A DNA stretch of 64,000 nucleotides from Arctopsyche grandis (taxonomy: Eukaryota > Arthropoda > Insecta > Trichoptera > Hydropsychidae): NCBI RefSeq assembly GCF_051622035.1, contig NC_135359.1, forward strand, positions 17,235,501 through 17,299,500, read 5' to 3'. A program made the translations under genes and the position numbers. Shown in pieces: positions 35,241 to 48,300 of this stretch. Numbering within the stretch: position 1 is the stretch's first letter; every line of letters begins with the position of its first letter. The notes below the pieces were generated by a model, which saw nothing but the letters and a program-made list of their open reading frames with translations, had not been told where the DNA came from and did no database searches.

Positions 35241-35480
35241 ATTGCGCGTTTGGCTCTCACACTCATATTATCGACCACAACTACTTTCACGATATTCTAC
35301 GTACGCATGCAAAAGCCAAATACTACACACTAGAGCTGGCCAAAAATGGAGATTTTGAACGAACGGGAAAAATTGGAAACTTTTTTTTTACAAAAAACTG
35401 TATTTTTTTAATTGAGATTGACCAAAATAATACAAAATATTTCAGTACATAGGTAATAATTAAAGAAAGGTCAAATATAA

Positions 35481-36300
35481 AGGTCTGTTCATACCTAGTC
35501 AGCACGTACCGACTTCAGCAGGTATCCGGCCGTACGAAAAGTATTATTTGGTACATTTTGTATGGGTATATTCATACCAACCGTCACGTTTACGCCACTG
35601 CAGGCTTACAGCAGTACCCGACATTTCCTGTTCATACATTACAGCAACATCCGTCAACGTATCGTATCCGTTTTTTTGGCCATCGTGGAAATATACACGC
35701 GAATTACGTGCCATGAGTCTGACGCTTTGCTGTTTTGGACCAATTATCGATAGTGACAGTTGACAGCTGTTCAATCTTTCGACATGGTTTTGGCGCAAAT
35801 ATTTAAAAAACTTTTAAATTTTTTACAGAAATATTTAAAAAATTTTTGTCCATCATCCACAAGCTCCTTATACAGTGTCCAAAACTCTCCTTCGGTTTTT
35901 CTATTTTTTAACATGGGATGCACATCAAAACGCTTCCGTGCTTTTTTATTGCCTTCTTGAGCTTCTTCTTTCAACAACAACGCGATTATACATAATTTTT
36001 CGTTCGATAAACGCCGAAACATTTTTACTGACTTGTATTCTGACGCGTAGCTACGAATGCACGTGTATGCATTCATATTGTAAGTACTCGACAATACGAC
36101 GTAAGCAATATTGCGCCGTATCGTCATGGCCTGTAATGTATAAGTAAGCCGATTTTGCCTTGCACTCGGCCAAAGTGCTGTAAGCGTGACGTGACCGCGA
36201 CGTGTAGGTAAATATGAATAGAAATGTAATAAAATGACATATTTGAAACGGAGTCGTGCAGTGCTGAAGCCGTGCAGTGCTGTTAAGTATGAACAGACCT
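35481..36300 (-). mobile_element. PIF/Harbinger element with transposase-like N-terminus
   Basis: An 820-bp element with inverted ends AGGTCTGTTCATACC and AGGTCTGTTCATACTT, flanked by TAA and TCA. On the minus strand 35771-36021 encodes MFRRLSNEKLCIIALLLKEE and then RKRFDVHPMLKNRKTEGEF, WTLYKELVDDGQKFFKYF. This spacing (Arg-rich, His-Pro, Gly-Glu-Phe, aspartates, FFKYFR-like) matches the N-terminus of PIF/Harbinger transposases. The catalytic DDE portion is missing, so the copy is deleted. Confidence 0.8.
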
Positions 36301-36415
36301 TCAACATTGAACATTTTATGTATTTATATTTCAATAATAGATAAAGGACATTATGATGCATATATTGCTTTAGCAAATGCTCTATCCAGTTGATGACATT
36401 CAGAACTAATAATAT

Positions 36416-36799
36416 TGTTACGTACGCCGCGGATTGAGCGAATTGCACTTGGACCAACGGATATCTGTTATCGGTTAACTAAGTGCATGCACTTACTTCC
36501 AAGGATTATATCTGGACTCTAAGTGCATTTAGGCTAAACAATGACCGTTATTAGTTATTTCTCAGAATCGGTACGGGGAGACCCAATGTCGTGGAAATAC
36601 ATATCCGAATACGTGACTATACAACAGGTAAACAGATTAGGCGTCCTGAGAGATCTACCCTTTATAAGGCGGTACGTAGGCGATATCATGTCATTCTGGA
36701 CTGAGCAGGGACAGTGCGTGTAACTCCTTAATCATCAATAAATGCTGTGAAACGACTGTTGGCCTTTTACTTGGATCCTCCACCCACCCGTACGCAACA
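36416..36799 (+). mobile_element. Solo LTR with 4-bp target duplication
   Basis: A 384-bp fossil LTR beginning TGTTACGTACGCC and ending CCGTACGCAACA, flanked by ATAT on both sides (36412-36415 and 36800-36803). A relative in the opposite orientation is at 54559-55001 and a diverged piece at 16988-17310. It is inserted in the hAT element at 35331-37971. Confidence 0.8.
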
Positions 36800-37979
36800 A
36801 TATTGTCAAAATATGATTCTATTCGCCTACGTCTCATGCTAGGTAAACGTGCAGAAGATGCAAGGCATGAAGATTCAGAAGTAGTGGGCTGATCTATTAC
36901 ATCTACACAAGTCAAAATATCGGTATCCATTAAAATTGATGTCTCAACTACATGATTTTTTCTCTATTTTTTTGATATTAAACGCACGTAGATATATGAT
37001 TTGTTATTTTTTTAACTTTTGGAAAGTTATATTTCGTTTCCCAATATCTATGTACATACAGCTGCAAATTTCTTACTTGTTTCGGATTCTTGTTCAATTT
37101 TTTTAAAGTGATTCTAAACTGTTGATTTTAGTCGTTCCATTTTCTAGTGGGATGAAAATATGAATAAATAATAGAATTATATTTTTGAATGAATGATTTA
37201 TATTTTGGTATTGAAAAGAATTTATTTTAATTCATAAATTTTCATACACCAGGGAGATTTACCAGATGCAACTATTTATTCCACATAAAAAATTATGCCA
37301 CTAGCTATAACAAAAATTCAACGCTACCCCGACTTCATAAACTGGGAAACGAATTTAGCCAATTTGATTTTTTTAATATTAGTAAACATAATTTTAAACA
37401 ATTGTTGCATCATCATTTTTCTGATTTATACAAATGCTAAATGCATTTTATTTTATTGTTTTAATTCATTCATTTATTTATTCAATTACTTTTAAAATTT
37501 TCTTTTCTTATATTAATATTGTGTTTTTTTTTTGTTTTATTGTTCTATTTATAATATTATTGTTCAATGGTCCTTGCGGCCGTATAGTAAAGTAAATAAT
37601 AAATTACCTTGGATGAAAACTTTTTATATCCAAGATTTCAAATTCCGAGACGTAGTATTGCCACTTGCAAACCGCGTATTTCGAACAAGCGATAATAATT
37701 AATAGGTTATTTACGTAAAGCATCCGACTCAAACACAAACTGGAAAATTACAGTACTGCCACTATATGAAAACGCTTAGATTCATTAAAATGTTGCATTT
37801 GTCAATGGCATTGACTGAACGCGAGTATATAAAAATGTGTCGATTTGTAAATCTGATTGTTATACATTTTTTTCAATTTTCCCAAAATTTCCGTCGTCCC
37901 ATTTTCCTAGGGAAAAAAACTCGGTTTATTCCCGGGAATAAACCGGGTTTTTTCCCGCCGGCACATCTCTACTACACAC

Positions 37980-39378
37980 AGAGGCGGTTTATCATACATT
38001 GAAAATAAACGTGCGCTTGGGGGCGCCGAAATGGTCCTTTGACAACCACATAGAATTTATTATCATTGTCCACAATACGTTTGTAACCCAAGAATAAATA
38101 AAATTAATAACTATTTGATATAGTATTTTAAAATTGTACCTATTTTATTCCCAAAACTTCTAGTTCTTCAATTATGTACATGTACTGTATGGTTCCTTTA
38201 ATTTAAATTAAAGGCTTTGAAACTATGTACGTATTTATTTAATAACAAAATATTCATTTATCATCGATAAGCGTTAAATGTATTGTTTTAATTCAAATGG
38301 GCAGCAACAATCTCGTGACCGATGCTACAAACACCACCCCAATAGGGTTATGCTATTAATCTGTACTGACTAGATTTGATTATATGATAAGATGCAGATG
38401 CAGCTATAATAATAAATAGTAAATCCTCTAAAATTATTAATAATTAATTAAATTTACATACGGTACAGAAACAATCAACGAAATAAGTGAAATACATAAT
38501 AAGAAAAAGAGAAAAAAGGGAATAATAAAAAAAATTAATTAATAAAAATTTGGTTATTTTATTTACATAATACCTAACTCTTAAAATTTAACGAATTATT
38601 TTTTTATGGATACATACATATGTACATACATATGTATTTAAAAATATTACCAATCAACGACAATATTATGCCATGATGTAGTGATTATTATTTTTTTATT
38701 CACATAATAAGACTGTTCTAAAATACATGTTAAATTAAGTTTGATAATATGTATTTATTTACAAGCTTAAAACTAATTTTATTCATATGTACTATTTACA
38801 AAAATACTTCTACATGTATAGAAACAAAATGGCTTATGTTTTATTTGAAAAAATATCTTATAAAAACATTTAATCATTGAAATGATTACAAATTCAACAA
38901 AAACTATTCAACTTAGATTAATTTACGTATATATAAGTTTAAATAAATAAATTGATTTTATGTAATTTTCATAAAGTGAGAGGAATTAATTGATTTGAAT
39001 GTTCATAACACATGTTTTACATACAAAAACTGTTTAAATAATAATTTAAGCGCTTCAGCGCTAGCAACATGTATGTAAATGAAGTTATCCAATGAAATGC
39101 TTATGCATCATTAAAAATAGGTAGTACGGAAACCAAATAGAAATTATTTAATAATGGCATGTACATATTTTTTCATATGATTTTTATATGTATACGAGTA
39201 TGTTTGTTTATCGGAAAATCCATTTTATAAAATAGTTGTTAACACTTTATTGTGAATTGATGTTGTTATTTGTAGGTCTATTGATTTTTTCAAAATTTAA
39301 ATTTAAATTGTATCTCATATTTCAGCTTCATTGAAGCCAGGTAACTCGTTTTATACAATAAAATCGAAATCGATCTCA
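37980..39378. other. AT-rich spacer, 3' flank of the FAS1 gene
   Basis: Low-complexity AT-rich DNA, probably including the 3' UTR of the FAS1 gene, which is read leftward. No other feature is supported. Confidence 0.45.
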
Positions 39379-42300
39379 TCATAGCAAAGTATCAACAGCG
39401 TGGATGACACCATTCGTTGCAGGTATGTTGTGAGTGATTACGTGCCCAGAATTGACTTTGATTCGACCTGAAATGAATTAAATCAGAATTGATTTAAAAT
39501 ATATGTGAAAATTGTAAAAAAAAAAATAGATCAGCACATACCGGCATTTTTTTGTAAGGTAATAGGTTTACCCTCTTCCATGCTGTCACGCACTTGATAA
39601 TATCTCATTCCAGCGCTGAACAGTGTACCAGGAGTTACGTGTCTCGTCACTAGTTCTTTGGCTTTCTCCTTGTCCGACACGACCTTAGATAATTCTTCTG
39701 ATGTCAAGAAAGAGAATGCCCTGTCGGTCGGAGCAAATACCGTGTATGTTCTTGAATCTGAAAAATACATTTTTAAAAGTTTAATTAGCTATTCAGCATG
39801 AAGTTAATTCACTAATGGAATTATAAACTCACAAACAATATAACTAAAGAATTATTTTTTATTATTTTATTTTATTTTACATGGATATATACCAGGAAGG
39901 CCTAACAGGTAGACCCAAATGCGCCTTCCAAAGACAATTAATTTATTACATAAATCGCTGTATTTTGAGAGACTGAAGAACACGAAATTAAAAATTAATT
40001 AATCTATAGAGACATCTATGGATTTAGACCTGTACATATTTTTTTACATATCTACATATATATAAAAATCAATGTTTGTCTGTCACGTATGCGTTCCTAT
40101 ACCATTAAACCGATTGCGATGAAACTTACAAGAGTTATTGTGTGCATGTCCGCGATGGTTTCTATAAAGAAATCCCCCAAAAACGGGAACGATCGGGAAA
40201 CGGAAAAAACAGGAATGAGTGGCATTGCATGGCAAATAATTTCAAATCAGTTCGTAACCTACGTTGTTAGGGTAAAATAAACAAACGCCTTCCATTGTTT
40301 TTTAGTCAAGTCATATCACGTTCCCCGCCTGCGTTTTTCCGATAAATGGGAACGGGAATTGCATGTATTATTGTGGCATTGCAACGCATACCGGGTTCAG
40401 CTAGTTGTACATAAATCAAATTTAGATATTTGTGACATAGCGGGTAGGCTGATTTTTGTCAATTTCATGAAGGAACCGTTTCAACAATGAAATCAGATAA
40501 ATTGGCAAACTCTGATAAGAAAAGATCGACTTGGAGTCACAAATATCCAAGTTTGAGCAGCAGTATTAAAGATCGGAATCAAACCCAGTAACCTCTCGGT
40601 GCTAAACATAAACGCAACCACTAAATCATACTGCTGGCTATAAATGGAAAACACATTTTTCTTAGGATTTCATCTTCATATAAGAAAAGGAATATGTATA
40701 TATGTACGTATGTATATAAATACATACATATATTGGTTTTGGAATAGGTCTTTAAAACGTGTAAATTAAAAATAACTACATACCTGATAAAGTTTCTGTC
40801 ATGCCACTGGCAAATAGAGCTTTCAAAAAGTTGGTAAATCTTCTTTCTCGATCAGCTTGAAGAGTCTGAACGATGTCTCCCACCGGAAGTGGGAACATAA
40901 CTCTATCAATCGCGTGAGCTATTCCTTGAGGAATTGCTATATCTTGCTTATCAGATATCACCCTGCCTCCATTTATCGTAGTTACCTGAAAGTAAAAACC
41001 AATTAATTTTTACTTTCTTGTTATAAATAACTTCAGCCGAATGAAATTTTATTCAATTGATGTTTTAATGTACATATATAACAATATACATATATAAATA
41101 CCTTGATTTCATTCCATTCCACATCGTGCATGTCGTACTGATTTACACGCAATTGCGTTCCGGCTAATGAAACACCAGTCATTTCGTCTTGTAGAGAAGA
41201 AATCTCAAATGCTCCCGGTATCACGTGGTGTAACAATAACTACGATTAAAAGGTAATTATTAGATATCAGAAAAAATAGCATACGGAAATTACGGAGTTT
41301 AATGTACACAAGCCTACCCCACTTAAAAGTCTTGGATTTTCCTTAAATTTCTCTTCGGCTTTGTCGGGTCCTCCGAGTTGTATCAAAAGTGTTCGGAATG
41401 CTTTGTCGGTGGGAGCAAAGATAGTATAAGGTCCGGTCTCGTTCAATATTGTATCCAAACCTGATTGTCTCAAGTATTTGGCCGTTGCAAAAAGTCCATT
41501 TTCTTTTAGGATCTCGACCAAACCTGGACTGGAGCTAGATGGGTCGAATTGAGCTCTCGCTTCGTCGTTTGGTCTTGGTGTGGTTGATCTAGCTACCACG
41601 TTAGTGGTTGGATAGTATGTGCTGGAGCTTGGAATAATTGATATGGTATCAGTGGAATAGCTGGCGACAGTTGAAGGCACGGCATTTGTAGTTTGAGCGA
41701 ATTGAATATCTTGGAGTTGGGTTGTTTTGGAAGGTGTGGTGTACACACTGGTGGAATACATTTGGTGACCGTTCACCGTTGTTGTAGGTGTTTTGGTATA
41801 TGATGTTGATCCTGAAACTTGTTTATTCGACGTCGTATAGTACGTCTGGGATGAAGGGGTAGTTTGGTCGTAGATCGTTGATGCTGCTGTAGGACTTCCG
41901 TTATGATTGATTGAGAGAGATGATGGTGAAGCCGAATTGTAATATTTTGGTGCAGAAGTTACTGGTCTGTTTATTTTAGTCGCTTCAAAATCGTCATAAA
42001 TGCTGGCTGCATCACTAGACGGTGTTGGTTGAGCGAAGGTCGGCTGTCTTGCGAACGTTGTTGCTTTTATATCTTCGACAATGTATGGAGCTTTTGTCGA
42101 TGTCACTTTAGTTTTTCTAGGTGATGGTGGTAGGTTCAACTCTCCGTTCTTTATCTTATTTAAGATGCCGTCGACATCTTGGCTTGACTCTTTGGCCTCG
42201 TGGTCGTTGCCACGAACTCCTTTCACTTTATAGGATCCATCACCTTGTTCTTCTATGAAAACGAATGTAACTTTCTTTTGGTTCGTCAAATCTGGAGGTA

Positions 42301-45300
42301 GCTTACCAACTTCTTCTAAGCGTCCATCAGATTGTTTGATAACTTGAAAATCAGCGCCAGGCGGTAAAACGCCTTTTGTTATTTCTTCAAACGACATCTT
42401 CGGCTGATTTAATGTTCTAATTTGATTCGGCGATGATATTATTTGAGAGAGTGAAGAACTGTCGGCTGATAAAGGTGTTGCTCCGGCTATGAGATTTGGG
42501 TCGGAAGTTCTTATCACCTCTACCTTTTGGCCGTTCGGTAAAGAAATTTCTCGGGATGAGAAGTTCTTTCCAGCGAGGTCAGCAGAATTTTCAGCTATGG
42601 CGAGTTTTAATTGTTTCAGTAGATCTTGTCTTTGAAGAAATTGTAATTTCGAGGGATTCACAGTTTGACTAGAATCTATGGTTTCATGTTGACCTTCTTC
42701 ATCATTCTGTAATATAGTTTTGAGTTCTTTGTATATTTTTTGTTTATTTGATTGTACGAATGCATCCTGGTTTTCAGCCTCCGAGCGAGACTTCGCCCTT
42801 TGACGAGTTCTGGTTTTGGGTTTTGGCGTAGTTGTGGTTGATGTAGTTGTTGTGATGATCGAAGTTGTTGGATGGAGTTCATCATATTGTTTAACGGCTT
42901 TTTGGAATAAGCTAAGCTCGTGTGGTAAAATTTCTCGTGGTCTTGATTGAGTATTGAGAACATATTCAGGCTCAGGTTTTGCTGTCGCATAAATCTCTTC
43001 CTGTTTCTTTTTTTGTTTTAATACAAATTCTTCATGTAATTTTTGTACCTTTGCTTTTTGTTTTTGTTGTTGCCTGTCAAGGAATTGCTTATGTTTCTGA
43101 ATGATATTTTGCCTTTCTTGTAGTTCTTTGAGCCTCTCAAGGTCTTGTTTTCTTTGTTCATCCAATAATGATTGGACTTGAGAGTTTTGATTAGCTGAAA
43201 ATAAAGGATTGGATCCAAGGGAGGGTTGGAAAGGAACTTCAGCTTCACTTTGCCTTAACACGTTTGTCGGCGATTGTGAAGATAATGGTTTAAATTTAGG
43301 CGTATCCTGTGCTGGAATTGTGGGTAAGAAGGAATGCTGTGTTGGGACGGGTCTATTTGGAAAATTCGATGGTACTTGCTGTTGGTGTCCGTTAATTTGT
43401 TGGGACTGCTGGAAGAATGATTGTGTTTGTTGCAAATTTGGAAGATTTTGATGTAGCAAGTGTGGTTGTACGATTTGTTGGTTTTGTGCAGATACAGGCA
43501 AGAACGGCTGGTCGTTTAAGGATTGTTGTAAGAGCAACTGCTGTTGGGGGGAGGGTTGGACTTGCTGAGGAGCAATTTGCTGCTGGAAAGCAGTTGGTGG
43601 TTGCACGAAAAATTGTTGTCCTTGAGTGAATGCCACCGGCTGGTTCAACGGAACTATCGGTTGTCTCGCAAATGCATTTTGGGTTTGAGCCGGAACCAAA
43701 GTGTCTTGAACATTCTGGATTCCAAACCTGTGCTGATGCTGTTGTACATCGCTCAAGATCTGACCCTGCTGGGCAAATGTTATTGAGTGAAGGGGATCAG
43801 CAGTCTGTAAGAAACAAGAATTTCGAGTGTGAGACAATATTGTACATTATATGTATGACATTTACAATTTTTTTTATAAAAGTTAGTGGACCGAATTCGT
43901 TATGCAATGTAAATGAAGTCACGTGTTCTCTGGACCATGAAAGTCCACCAGACACGAAGAGATTTGGTTCCAAAAACTACATTGTTTTCTTTTTTTTGCG
44001 GAAATCTTTTTTGAATTACAACACGATTACACTATTGATTAATTATCTCAAAATTATGTAAGAATTCGAACTTCTACAAATATAACGTGCACATATGTAT
44101 TTAGTAATGTAAATCTAGCTTACATTTTTTTCACTTTTAAAATAAAATCTATACTACAATATTATAATTTACTCAAAACACACTACATTTGGTAAAAGTT
44201 GGTAGCAGCAGTGTACAGTTGGTAGCACTGCACTGTTGTTATATATGTTGAAGGCAAAGTGTATTTTCAGTTGTAATATATTCCAATTGGCGTTTTAGGT
44301 CATTCATATTCGAATAAAATTCAACCAGTAAATTATATCTCTACAAAGGCAAATACACTTTCAACAATGTGCGCCAGTTGTAATATAACAGTTGAGTTTT
44401 GGTAGCTCTGATTTTTTTTCGAATGCGTTAATATTTGCTATATATTACTAATAAAGGTAAAGACTATGTATTACGATAACTGTAAGAATGTATTCAAAGC
44501 AAAAATGTGACTTTTCAACTCAATTTATTAGTTAAGGAACGCTTTTACGAAAACTTAACCTCTCCAAATTACCTGGTACCAAACTTATAGTTGAACTGTA
44601 TTTTCAGTTGCAATAAATTATGACCAGTTGGAATGTAATTCGCCATATGAATCAACTTACGTGGGTTAGACGGAATATTTTCCAATTAGTCAAAATATAT
44701 TACAAGTGAAAATATACTCCAAATTCATATAACGGTAGTTGGTACCAGGTTAGATGGAATATATTCCAAATAGTAAAATTATTTTACAAGTGGAAGATAC
44801 ACTTGAACTGTAACATATACATTGTATGATACTTAATTTCGATTTAATATTATTCGAATAAGAAGCACGAATTCGCTTGAAAAATTATGAATAGATATGT
44901 GTACGTACGTGTGCATGTACAATTTTAGCTTCAAATGCATTTTGACATGAATTATTTCCGATTATTTACGCACATACATATATATACATACGTATACGTT
45001 TCATTATTGTAAAGAAAAACAGCAAAGTTAGCATTCATATGTCATTGTTGGAACAATAGCTTCACACGTAGCGGTTCAAGAGCACGAGACCAAATTCACT
45101 TTTCAAGATGAAAGCAAAACCGAAAGTGTTCATTGTTTTGATGTCGTGCGTGCATCGTTCTTCTTTTATTTTATTATTGCTTTTTGCACACTTTTACACA
45201 TTGAAAAACAATGTATTGAGACGAGATTCCGAACAATTGAAAATTAATTAGCGTGCAAAAGTGTCGACTTACACACATATGTACATAGGTCTTTAAACCG

Positions 45301-48300
45301 TAAGCGCAATAGTTGTGGGATACTATTGCTTGATCTGTAACAGCAATTAAATCGTTTTTGATTGATATAATTGAAATAGTGTTGAAAGCAACACGACTAT
45401 GTTTTATGTTCAAGATAAAGGCGCATGTTACGAGATGTGCAATTATAAATGTGTGCGAAGAAATAAAACCCATGAATGCAGAGATACATATGTATATGCA
45501 TAGAGAAATATTAAAGAGGAAATTATTTTAATGTCTTTCATGTCGCATGCAATTTTGCTATAATGGATTCAAAACAACATGTCATTTCAATATAAGGTTT
45601 CTCAATGCAATTTTTATGAATCGTTGCTAAAAAAACTCACGTAAGTATGTACATTGCGAGTGACATATTTTCTTATGGTTTTATTTCAGTATCTCTTACG
45701 AAACAGATAAGGTAATTTATACACAAGAGATTGAGGACGCGTTGCACACGTTCCGATCGCAAATTACAACGAAATTGCACTGTCGAAAAGATTCACTAAG
45801 TGTCGTCCGCGATTTTCGACAATCAGTTCATTCAAATGTTTACGCATCATGAATGCAAAATTGCGGAATTACCATTAAGAGCGCGAAAATGGTTGATTTA
45901 ATTCACGTATAACATCTGATATACATAATAGTTGTGTAGAGTGAAGTGAACCGGTTGCGCGATTCAATGTGTCAAATTTGCCATAGCGTAATCGGAGCTG
46001 TGTTAATCGCCAATAAGATTTATTTGTTAAATTTTGTATGCGGACAATACACTCAGCGACATTAAGTTGCAATATCAATTTAATATATCTGTGATCGTTC
46101 TTTCGTTTGAAAATCTTGGGACATTTGACTTATGGTAAGGACTAGTGGCGTAACTATTATGACGCGGGGGTATGCGGTACATGCAGTGCCCCCGAGATAA
46201 TTTCAAGAAATCAATTCACAATAACTGAAAACAGTCTCAAGTACATATGTATGTATGTATTCAAAATATGATTGTATGAAAAACGAATTCTTTCAAGTGG
46301 ATGTACATATGTAGTATACAATTTTAGTTGTTATTTTTCAATTTGCTAGTTACTGTCGCTAGTATAAAATGTACGAAGTAGCAAATTAAAATGAATAAAA
46401 GACTATAGAAGAAATTTGATCGGTCAATCCAGACTTAGTTAACTTGCAATAAAAAAAATTTTTAAACAAGACGCTCAGAAAATGTCTTTAAAATATGCGA
46501 TTACAGAATTTGTAAATTTGAAAGCGAGGAAAGATATTTTAAAATTTTATTACATTACATTTATTTCATACATTAGTAAAAATAGGGCCAAATTTTTCTT
46601 GTTACGCAGGCCCCGGTCCAGCTTTTTCGTACCCCTGCTACCCTTCAATTATTGTTGCCGCCATTTATATATTATAATTAGAGCGCGGATAGAGACCGTG
46701 CTTTTTCCAGGAATCGGGGCGGTTTGGCTCTATTTACAAAGCTAGAGTCCAAAAAAAAAGGTTCGGCGAACCTTTAACAATGCATTTACAACAATTGAAC
46801 AATGAGAGGCGCGCTCTGGGTCCGCTCTTTAATCATGATTTTAAAACATGATTTTTTGACAGGGAATTAATGTAAGTAATTTTAAAAAGTAAAAGTCTTA
46901 TTTAAAAAATAAAACGTATTATATGTATATACATATACATTCATATATGCTCAACCTATTTTTATTAATAATTTGACTGTAACTGCGATTCTAATTAAAA
47001 TTTGACAGCATTACTTTTCTTTTAAAGCAATTTGAAGATCTATTGTTTATCAATTATATTATTTATTGATAATCGACTTAGCCGAAATTATGTCACCGAA
47101 GGGTCGCCTAACTTATTAATTACCTGCGGTGTGTTGAAAATGTTTATGTTTCATAATTTTGTTTTTTATTTACAACAATTTTTGCCGCCCCCCAAATTTG
47201 CCGCTCCGGACAAATTTGCTCGGCTTGCACACTCCTGGATCTGGGCCTGTAGTTACGCTATTGGTAAGGACTAGAGGTAGGATAGTCACAGTGCTATCCA
47301 TTGTTCGGCAAACCTTTAACAATGCATTTACAACCTTTGAACAATACACGGTCCCCTCAGGCTCCGGTGACTAGTAAGGACACAATCATAGGTACACACA
47401 TAAGTGCAGCACGGGACACGTATGTGGACTCCAGCGGTGAGAGGCGATCTTCACACCGCAGGGGTTGCACATACCGAGGTCGCACGTGCACATGCAATTC
47501 ATGCGAGCTTATTATTTTGACCTACGTTTTCTCCTACACTGCTTCAAATATGGGACACTCATTCATTCACGATCTCAATAACATGAAAAGGTGGAATTTT
47601 GATTCTATGCCACAATTTTAGCTACATATGTACTTATGGATATGATAAATACACGATCTTACATTTTAATGTTTTCAAACAAATATCTTATAATTTGAAT
47701 TCATCACATTGATTCACGTAATCGATGTTGATCAATTACGATACATTGGTCAATGTGTTACGATAGTGGTTTGAATTCGCTATACATATGTACGCGATAA
47801 CGATGATCGGTGAAAATTTTCGTAAAAAATATGGTAATATGTTTGAAATCGCGGTCAATGTGAACGATGACAAGTTTTTTTCTGCATAATTTTTAAAATG
47901 CACATGGAATATACGTGAATCTCCGTTAAAACCGGTCGGATGGTTTATTTGCATAGCCCGAATAACAACCGTACGAGAAAATCGAGTCTACGTTTATAGG
48001 AAATTTGGTGAAACCGGCGTTTACAATTTCAGATTAATTAGCATGTTAATTTAGCGCTGATTTAGCACAGAAAATTTCACACGGTAATTTGTACGGTAAA
48101 TTTCCTCGTCTTTCATTAAGCATGCATGCTTATCAGACATTGGTTTTATTGTCTATATCTTAAATTTGTGACAGTTACATATACATATGTATGTACATAC
48201 ATATGTCATCACGTAATTTAAACAACAACAAAAAATGAAGACTTATTAAATTGGCTGCTATAATGAGAATAGTTAAACAATATGTCAATTATAAAAAGTC

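Larger units (their letters stand above)
35331..37971 (-). mobile_element. hAT element with 8-bp target duplication and nested insertions
   Basis: Bounded by an exact 8-bp repeat CTACACAC (35323-35330 and 37972-37979). The ends are TAGAGCTGGCC and, inverted, TAGAGATGTGCC. Inside lie a Harbinger element (35481-36300), a solo LTR (36416-36799) and a SINE-tail fragment (about 37233-37270). At 36800-36930 on the minus strand is a fragment with PSMRRRRIESYFDNI, resembling the N-terminal region of some hAT proteins; it is cut by the LTR. Palindromic CCCGGGAATAAACCGGG words lie near the right end. Confidence 0.8.

Noticed and set aside
34993-35241. Arg-rich minus-strand frame upstream of the ICE1-like gene
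   Set aside because: Arg-rich composition follows from the GC-rich block; no independent support for coding.
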